A program made the position numbers and the translations under genes. The notes below the pieces were generated by a model that saw only the letters and a list, made by a program, of their open reading frames with translations, searched no databases and was not told the origin of the DNA. From Vairimorpha apis BRL 01 (taxonomy: Eukaryota; Microsporidia; Nosematidae), in assembly GCA_000447185.1 (NCBI GenBank), contig KE647269.1, positions 1-25,538 on the forward strand: a stretch of 25,538 nt of DNA. The letters are read 5' to 3'. This document shows, in pieces, positions 18,700 to 25,538 of the stretch. How positions within the stretch are numbered: position 1 is the stretch's first letter; every line of letters starts with the position of its first letter.

Positions 18700-20485
18700 A
18701 AATAAAAAAAGTTTATTTATGTTTTTAAACGATTTTAGTAATTTTTTAAAATATATATTTTTTATAAAATAATTTTAAATTATTTGATGTAAGATATTAA
18801 AAAAATTTATATAACAAAATATTTAAAAAAGTATAATATAAAAGTTGTTTTTATTAAAAAAATTATTTTTTTATTAATATGTGTTTTAATTTATATACAT
18901 CCTTTTTAAATTTTTATTTGTTTAAAAATTTTAAAATGAAGCTAATCTAATTAAATTATTGTAAAAATTTAAATTTGATTACTAATGGTCGAAACAAATG
19001 ATTGTAATTTTAAAATACATATTATTAAAACAATTAAAAAACAAAATATCAAATAATAAATATGATTTTTGTAAATTTAAAAAATTAAAAATTAAATGTA
19101 TGATATTTTTTAAAAATAATTTTAAAATGAATAAAACATATAAAAATTATTTTACAATATTTTTATTAATTTATTTAATGTTTGCACATATAAAACATCT
19201 ATTTATTTATTATTATGGTTTATTAATTCAAGAGTATTTATATTTATTTTATTTTATATAAAAGATATTTAAGAATTTAATAATCTATTAATTGATTATA
19301 TACTTGTAAAATAAATTTAACTTAAAAAATAGAATTCAATACAAAAAAAATAAAATTATATACAATAATTTACAATGTTATATTTTGTCATGTTTGTATC
19401 AAATATATTTTATATAAATGTATTATAATATTTATTTTGTATTTTAAATAAGAAATTTATAAATTTATGGTAAAAATAATTACATTTTTTATAAATAAAA
19501 ACTTAAAAATTTAAATTAATTGGATTATTAATTTTTTTATAAAAAATATTTTATTAAAAAAAAGTGTCACACCGTTAAAAAATTCTATTCAAAATTTAAT
19601 TGTTTTAAACTTTTCATAAAATATTAAATATTAGTAAAAATGAATTGAAATTATTTGATGTTAAGAGATACTCATTTATAATATATAAAATAAGTTAATT
19701 AATTTTTTATTTTATATATTTATTTTTATTTAACAATTAAAATATGATATTATATATTGTATGATATAACATCATTATTTTTTTGCAGAATTATTTATAT
19801 ATGATTTTAGATAAAACAATTATAAAATCAAAAAATTATCTATAAAAAGAAGTTTGAATTTTGTAATTTAAATTATTTAAATAAAAACATAAATATGACG
19901 CAACATTTACTAATGATATTTTATAAATTATATGTTTTTAAATTTTTATTATTTTTATAAATTTATGACCAAATAAAAATTATATTCAACAAATATTTAA
20001 ATTGGAAATTTTTTCTAAAAAATTTTTTTTATGTAATATTAAATAAGTATTTTTAATAATAATAAAATTTATGTAACTGTAAAATATTAATTTCTAAATT
20101 TTAAAAAAAATATCTGCGATAATGTAAAAAAATAAAATTATAAAATGTGTTTTAAGATTTACATAAAATTTTATCAAAAATAAGAATTTTTTTTACCACA
20201 TATAAAATTTAATGTAAACTACCATTAATTATTTTTTAAAAAATTAAAATAAAAAATTTATTGTTTAAATATTTTAAAATATGAAAATCTGATCATTTTA
20301 AATAACAAATCAAATTTACAAATAATTTACTAAATCACAATTATTAATTTCTATATATTTTTTTTGATTAATTGTATAAATTTATATCTTTTTATTAAAT
20401 TCTGATTTTATTAAAAGTTAATAATTTTTTATTAATAATATTATTTTTTAAATTTTTAACTATTTTTTTAAGACTAAAGTAAACT
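18700..20485. other. AT-rich intergenic; one doubtful ORF
   Basis: Nearly pure A+T. The only frame of note is the 87-codon one at 18998-19261, listed separately. I see no RNA gene or ordered repeat. Confidence 0.6.
18998..19261 (+). CDS. Doubtful small ORF (87 aa), membrane-like
   Basis: An ATG-started frame of 87 codons encodes a Lys-rich N-terminal half and a hydrophobic C-terminal half (FTIFLLIYLMFAHI, then many Tyr, Leu and Phe residues), so a small membrane protein is possible. It has no CCC or GGG before the ATG and its composition matches the surrounding desert, where Phe, Leu, Ile, Tyr and Lys codons arise by chance. Its length is only somewhat beyond what chance allows in this much AT-rich DNA. 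I list it as unproven. Confidence 0.2.
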   Translation: MIVILKYILLKQLKNKISNNKYDFCKFKKLKIKCMIFFKNNFKMNKTYKNYFTIFLLIYLMFAHIKHLFIYYYGLLIQEYLYLFYFI

Positions 20486-21447
20486 TATTTATTTAAGGGT
20501 TAATTTCATTATTTTATTATTTTTCGCTTCCGCATCAAACGAGTTCACTAAGATGTACGTTTTCGTTCCTCTCGCTCTCCACTAATATTAAGTCTCCTCC
20601 TCTTCTGTACTCCAAAAACACACTCTCTAAAGTTTTCTATAGAATAACTGATTGGATATACGCTTCGATTCGGTCCGAGATTTCTAGCGCCTTTCTGTAT
20701 TTTGCGTGATATTTAGTGACTATACCATCCCATGTTAGCACATATGGAAATATCCTTGTTTTACACCCGTGTATTAAATTTAACTCATTAACTAACAGAT
20801 CGTATTTTCTTAATTTTTCTGTCTCTACTTGTTGAAGGTTGTCAATAGATGTGACACCTATTTCAACTATAAGAATATCTTTAGATTTCTTATCTATTAC
20901 CACAATGTCTGGTTTATTATATTTAATTTTTACATCAGTTTTTATGGTAGTATCGACTCGTATTTCAATAAATTTATTGGCTACTACCTGTTGAACTGAA
21001 TGTGTTCTAAGCCTTTTTCATAATATTTCGATATTGTATTTTGTGCATAAAAGCAAATGCAAACACTTTACAATTTCATTGTGGCGTCTCATATAATCGT
21101 GTCCTAACATCTTTTCACAACGCGTAGCCATATGATCGACTGTTCTTTTTGCTTGATTACAATGTGGACACATATTGCTATCATTAAAAAAGATGTTTCT
21201 ATCTTGTAAAAAACACAGCTTACTTTCCTGTCTTGCAAAATTATTTCCTTTGTGTATCCACAGACGAGTTCTTTGGAGAAACTAATTCGTTTTCAAGCCC
21301 AAATATTAACTTTTCATGATGAAATCTGGTTTTTATTGTGTTAATAAGTTTGGAGCGTTGAGCGTCTTCTAATCGCTCAATTAAATTACCTTCGAGGCTA
21401 TATTTTTCGCTGATAAATTTTTCAATTGTTGAAAAATGAACTATTTT
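20486..21447 (-). mobile_element. R2/R4-like non-LTR retrotransposon 3' half, copy 2 (dead)
   Basis: This minus-strand remnant encodes the C-terminal part of a non-LTR retrotransposon polyprotein. It begins at about 21447 with a conserved segment (IERLEDAQRSKLINTIKTRF), shifts frame near 21270-21290, then shows the zinc motif CPHC...H...C (spacing C-x2-C-x8-H-x4-C), RRHNEI, and KPDIVVID...ILIVEIGVT. That order (CCHC knuckle followed by a PD-(D/E)xK restriction-like endonuclease) is typical of R2/R4/Dong-type elements. Reverse transcriptase motifs are absent, so it is 5'-truncated. It is broken by TGA at 21018-21020, TAG at 20637-20639 and the frameshift. The tail and 3' untranslated sequence match copy 1 at 9085-9384. 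Its G+C content is well above that of its surroundings. Confidence 0.85.
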
Positions 21448-21718
21448 TTTATAAAATAATTTAATATTATTTCAAAAAAAATCTTATGAATATTTTATTA
21501 AAACTTATATAATTTTTTAAATTATTCAATTTTTTAATACTTAATTTATTACAAATTCTTTTATTAATTTAATATCTGTTGTAATTTTAAAAATTAAAAA
21601 AAATGTTTTTATTTATGATTAAAATAAAATAACCTATTTGATTGTTTTAAAAAAATTTTAATTTAATTGTTATATAAAATTAAATCCACACAACATAAAT
21701 TTTATTTGGTTAAAATTT

Positions 21719-23907
21719 TTATTTTTCGTTTTTATGTTTTAAAAATAAATTAAGTTGTTTGACACAAGCCTCATAATCGTCATAAATCTTTAAATATTCA
21801 AAAATCCATTTAGACAATTGGCTGGATTTAGATCTATCTTGATAGCGACTATCAAGCATATAAATAATTCCCCAATCATCCTTATGTCTAATAGCACGAC
21901 CAGCTGCTTGATTTACAGCTCTAAAAGCCTGTGTCTCATACCATTTATGACCTTTAAAATATTTGTGTTCATCATTGTATTTTTTTTAAGTTCTATTTGT
22001 GGATCCACCAAACTTGGATAAGGAATTCCCACACAAATAACCGCACGTGCAGACGAATCTTTAAAATCCATGCCTTCTGCAGCTTTACCTCTATATACAC
22101 ATAATAAGACAACTGGAACTTTCAATGAAATTCTATTATGATATTTTTTTAGTATTTTCTCAAATTCTCCTTGAGATCCAGATTTAGGTTCAATAAATAA
22201 ATTCTCAATATTAAAATTTTTAACACGTTTGTACAAATTATCTAAAAAGGCATACGATGGAACAAATACCAAAGTACCACCATGAGGTGAAACTTTAATA
22301 GCTGTATCGTATATTACTTTAGCTATTTGATCTAAATATGTTAAATTATCAGACTTTGTGTACGTACCAACAATTTCTTGTTTTAAATGTCCTGTTTTTA
22401 AACATGAAATAAAAACTTGTTTTTCTGTTATTAGATGAGGCGCCATAATTTGATGATTAAATTTATGTCCAAGCTCACTTGTAAATGATGCAAACGGATT
22501 TAATGTACCTGATAAAATTACAAGTGATTTTACCTGTTTAACAAAAGGTCCAAAAATATAAGCACTGTCCATCAACCAAAAGTTATATGAATAAATTACA
22601 TTATTTTTATAATTATTTTCTTCTTTTGTAAACGCATATGAGTACACATCACAGTTGGTAAACAGTAAAGCAGATAAAATTTGATCCAAACTTTCAATAA
22701 TATTCCACGTGTTTCTATTAACAAGATCTTTAGCTTCTTCTTCTTTTTCTATACTAAACAATGCATCTTTATATATTGTCATAAATTCTTTAGTAATTCC
22801 TATTTCTTCTAATTCCTCTTTAATTTGTTTTCCCTTCTTTATTCTTATTTTTGTTCGACCAATAGTTTTATCATAATTTTTAATTTGCTGAGACTTTTCT
22901 TTAAATTTCTTAAACATTTCCAGTATTTGTATAAAATTATTTTTTACTGGACCTAAAAATGTAGATTGCCGAAATTTGCACTAAGTAATTTCATTTATTA
23001 TTATTGTCCATTATTTTCGAGCTAAGTTCGATTGACCCTGATGATCGACACACATCATCTATATTGTGTGCTTCGTCAATAATCACAACTACATTTACTC
23101 AAATCAAAATTCGTATTTTCTCGCACTCTTGAATCGATTAAATAATTGTAAGGTGCAAACACTAAATCAGCATCATCATTTAATTTTCTTGATGCAAAAT
23201 ATGGACAACCATTGCACCGTTTTCCTTCACGAACTAATTCTTCTATGTCAAAAATCCGTTGTCCTATTCTTTTAGCTAACCTATCTTTACCAACAAAAAA
23301 TGAACATGTTTGTTTTTTTACCATATCATTACATGCAGCATTTTTATCTGAAATTTTTTCTAATTTAGGATTTATACAATATTGATTTCTACTAGCTAAA
23401 ATAGAAATTCTTGGTCTATATCTTGTTTTGTTTAATTGATGAACTAATTGGTCTAGTTGTTTATGTGTTCTTGAACAAATAATAATTTTAAAATCTTTTG
23501 CGCTATCACTAGAATTTAATTTTCTGTAATACCATTATTATCACAAATATTTTTTCGTCATTAATATCAATGTTATCCACATTTAAAAGAGTATTGTCAG
23601 CAAAATCATTAATAATTATTTTATTACAATTGCTTTTATTATTAGAGCTATTTAATCCTGTATCATTTTGAGAAGAACATATTTTTTTACTAATATTTGT
23701 ATCAATTTTTATTCTTTTTAAATGTTCTCTATAAGCTAATACGGAACACAAAATAGATAAACTTTTACCAGTACCAGTAGGACTTTCTATCATACCTGTT
23801 GATCCTTCAGATAAACATGTTATAATTTGTTCCATTGTATCTATTTGAGATTTATATGGCTCAAATGGCATGTCTATTGTAACGTCTTTAATTTTAATTC
23901 TTGCCAT
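21719..23907 (-). pseudogene. RTEL1-like Fe-S DNA helicase, multiply frameshifted
   Basis: This is a superfamily 2, XPD-family helicase; members unwind D-loops and other structures in recombination and telomere maintenance. The N-terminus (VTIDMPFEPYKSQ, Walker A ESPTGTGKS, AYREHL) follows RTEL1 more closely than XPD, FANCJ or Chl1. Pieces in order: 23907-23535 (Walker A); 23534-23076 with four Fe-S cysteines in the contexts QYCINP, AACNDM, QTCSFF and NGCPYF; 23085-22991 with IIDEAHNIDD; 22980-21980 with SGTLNPF, VFVPSY, YRGKAAEGMDF and GIPYPS; and 21980-21719 with motif VI NQAAGRAIRH and the C-terminus. About six single-base shifts separate them, mostly in A or T runs. All helicase motifs are intact. 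CCC lies three bases before the ATG, and the stop overlaps AATAAA. The protein ends soon after the helicase core, without RTEL1's harmonin or RING regions. It may be live with assembly errors, or a recent pseudogene. Confidence 0.85.
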
Positions 23908-23912
23908 ATGGG

Positions 23913-24578
23913 TAGATAAAAAAACTGTGGTGTAATTTCAATTTTTCATTAAAAATGATCCGAATCATTAATTTGTCGTTTTACTTAAAAATTTATTAAA
24001 AAAATAATTTTTTCTAATTTTGTAAAAAATATTTCTAAATTTCAGAGATATTTTTTTTATTAATGTAAAAAATATACATATTCTAGTAAAAAATTTTATT
24101 ATTTTTAGTAAATATTAAAAACAATTAAATTTTAAAATTTAAATTTAAAGTAATTTTTAGATAAAGTTAATTCTTAAGGTTTTAAAAAATTTTAAACATA
24201 TTAAAATATACATTGAAATTTAATAATTATTTTCTAACTTTTTTAAAAAAAATTTAATATATAATCAAATGCGAAATTTACTTTAAAACTTACTCAATTT
24301 TTTTTTAAATATCTAAATAATATATTTTTTATTATGTAAATGTCAAAATATTTTAATTGTTATATAAAATTTAAAAGAAAAAATTAAAATATAAGTTTTA
24401 AATTATAAATTTATTTTTTAAGTAAAATATTAATAATTTAACAAATGAAACTTCCATATTTGTACTTTAAAAAATTTACATTAATTTTATTAAAAACTTA
24501 ATTGAATATTTATTTAGTACACAACAAATATTTTATAAATTTTTACTATAAAATTAACAATTTCATTTTAAAATTAGT
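23913..24578. other. Divergent intergenic region between the helicase and ERB1
   Basis: About 0.67 kb of nearly pure A+T between two outward-facing genes, so it must hold both promoters. No distinct element is visible apart from the CCC/GGG triplets at its two edges (23910-23912 and 24579-24581). Confidence 0.6.
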
Positions 24579-24590
24579 CCCTTTTCAAAA

Positions 24591-25538
24591 ATGGATAAAA
24601 TTGATAAATTCCTAGGACGACGAAAACAGAAAAACAAGAAATCTGTTAAAATTAACAACAATTACTACGATATTACAAAACAAGATATAAAAATAATACG
24701 TCAATACAAAAAAATAAATGTTTAGATGAAACAGTTGACATGTATATTCCATATAAAAAATCAAATATGCAAATTGAATTTAAAGATAATATTAAAAAGA
24801 AAATAAATGAAGAAAAACAAATAAAAAAATATATTAAAAAACACGATTTCATTAAACCAGAACCAGTTGATCAAAATGTTATAACTGATATTTGGGAAGA
24901 TGATGATTTAGATTCGTATGAACAGAACATTGTATTGGATATTAATAAACAATATGAAAAAAATGTTAGTGATTTATGGATGGATAGAGAAATATTAGAA
25001 AAAGAATTAAGGCGTGTTTATTTAAAACAGTATTTACCCAGAACAAAAAACAATCTTAAAATTAGTGATTTGATTAAGAAACATTCTTCTACGGATTCAT
25101 ATTTGTACCCAAGTTTAATGAGTAAATGGTATAATTTAAATGGAAATGTCCAATATTTTTATTTTGTTAATGGAAATATTTTAGAAGAATGTCTTAAAAA
25201 AGAACATGAAAATATTGAAGATAGTAACGATAAAAATAAAAATATTCTAATATCAAGCGAATGTGAAGGTACTGTATTTAATGAAACAGATTTAAAAAAT
25301 ATTTTTGTAAATGTTCTTGACAACACAATAGAGTTTTATGAAGTTAATAATTTTTACAAATTTTATACTATAAAAACAGAATTTAAAATTGTTAAGGTAG
25401 AAATAAATAAATCTATAAATATATTATGTGAAAAAGAAAAAATTATAGATTGCTTTTTACATATATTAATAATGAATTAATTTTATTAGATGAAGGACAT
25501 ATTTCTGATTTTAGTGATAATTTTATCATAAAAAATAA
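24591..25538 (+). pseudogene. ERB1: Erb1/BOP1 ribosome-biogenesis protein, frameshifted and cut by window end
   Basis: Erb1 (BOP1 in animals) is part of the nucleolar Nop7-Erb1-Ytm1 complex needed for 27S pre-rRNA processing and 60S assembly. CCC at 24579-24581 supports the ATG at 24591. The first 44 codons contain DITKQDIKIIRQ, matching the start of the BOP1NT domain, then stop at TAG after an A7 run (24708-24714). The main frame resumes with DETVDMYIPYKK and runs to 25480. It includes the BOP1NT features IKKHDFIKPEP...DIWEDDD and EKELRRVYLKQYLPRTK. From about 25120 the sequence enters a highly diverged region where the WD40 propeller should begin. A second shift at T5 (25454-25458) is followed by an open frame to the window end (YINNELILLDEGHISDFSDN). 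Each shift is resolved by one extra base in the run. Confidence 0.7.

Noticed and set aside
21818..22021. Plus-strand frame of 67 codons
   Set aside because: Antisense shadow of the helicase C-terminal motif region.
23066..23275. Plus-strand frame of 69 codons
   Set aside because: Antisense shadow of the helicase Fe-S and DEAH region.
23076..23534. Introns as the cause of the helicase frame changes
   Set aside because: I found no GTAAGT-type donor with branch and AG acceptor whose removal restores frame; single-base shifts explain the changes better.

Overview
This window looks like nuclear DNA from a microsporidian with an expanded, very AT-rich genome. The evidence is the set of highly diverged, shortened eukaryotic housekeeping proteins (Hsp90, Cdc37, an RTEL1-type helicase, Erb1/BOP1), the absence of visible introns, and a CCC or GGG triplet just upstream of nearly every ATG, which is the known microsporidian start-associated signal. 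AATAAA also overlaps several stop codons. I cannot name the species from sequence alone. Intergenic DNA is close to pure A+T, so the richer patches stand out and mostly prove to be decayed coding or transposon sequence.

Layout, left to right. 1-1.47 kb: decayed, GC-richer, minus-strand coding-like sequence. 1.74-2.84 kb (-): predicted secreted protein of unknown function. 2.85-6.72 kb: AT desert with one small gene relic (5.69-6.06 kb). 6.73-8.12 kb (+): second unknown protein with a hydrophobic N-terminus. 8.36-9.38 kb: mosaic of relics, including the 3' end of an R2/R4-like non-LTR retrotransposon. 10.41-10.71 kb (-): a 101-codon frame interrupted only by two TGA codons. 10.96-11.63 kb (+): multi-pass membrane protein with one frameshift in a T9 run. 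12.41-12.50 kb: TTTA microsatellite. 12.65-13.20 kb (-) and 13.98-14.80 kb (+): two more decayed genes. 15.09-15.69 kb (+): minimal Cdc37. 16.08-16.39 kb (+): relic. 16.61-18.64 kb (-): intact Hsp90 with a paired heat-shock element 38-61 bp upstream. 20.49-21.45 kb (-): second, longer copy of the retrotransposon 3' end. 21.72-23.91 kb (-): RTEL1-like helicase broken by about six frameshifts. 24.59 kb to the window end (+): Erb1/BOP1, broken by two frameshifts and cut by the window end.

Functionally, Hsp90 and its kinase-specific co-chaperone Cdc37 lie side by side in convergent orientation. Hsp90 has a compact promoter (tandem TTCTAGAA units, TATA-like sequence, CCC at the ATG), so it is probably heat-shock regulated. 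It lacks the C-terminal MEEVD tail that recruits TPR co-chaperones, while Cdc37 is trimmed to its kinase-binding and Hsp90-binding parts. Most of the nine frameshifts in otherwise conserved genes are single-base changes in A or T runs, and they cluster at the right end of the window. That pattern could be homopolymer assembly error or real gene loss; raw reads would decide.
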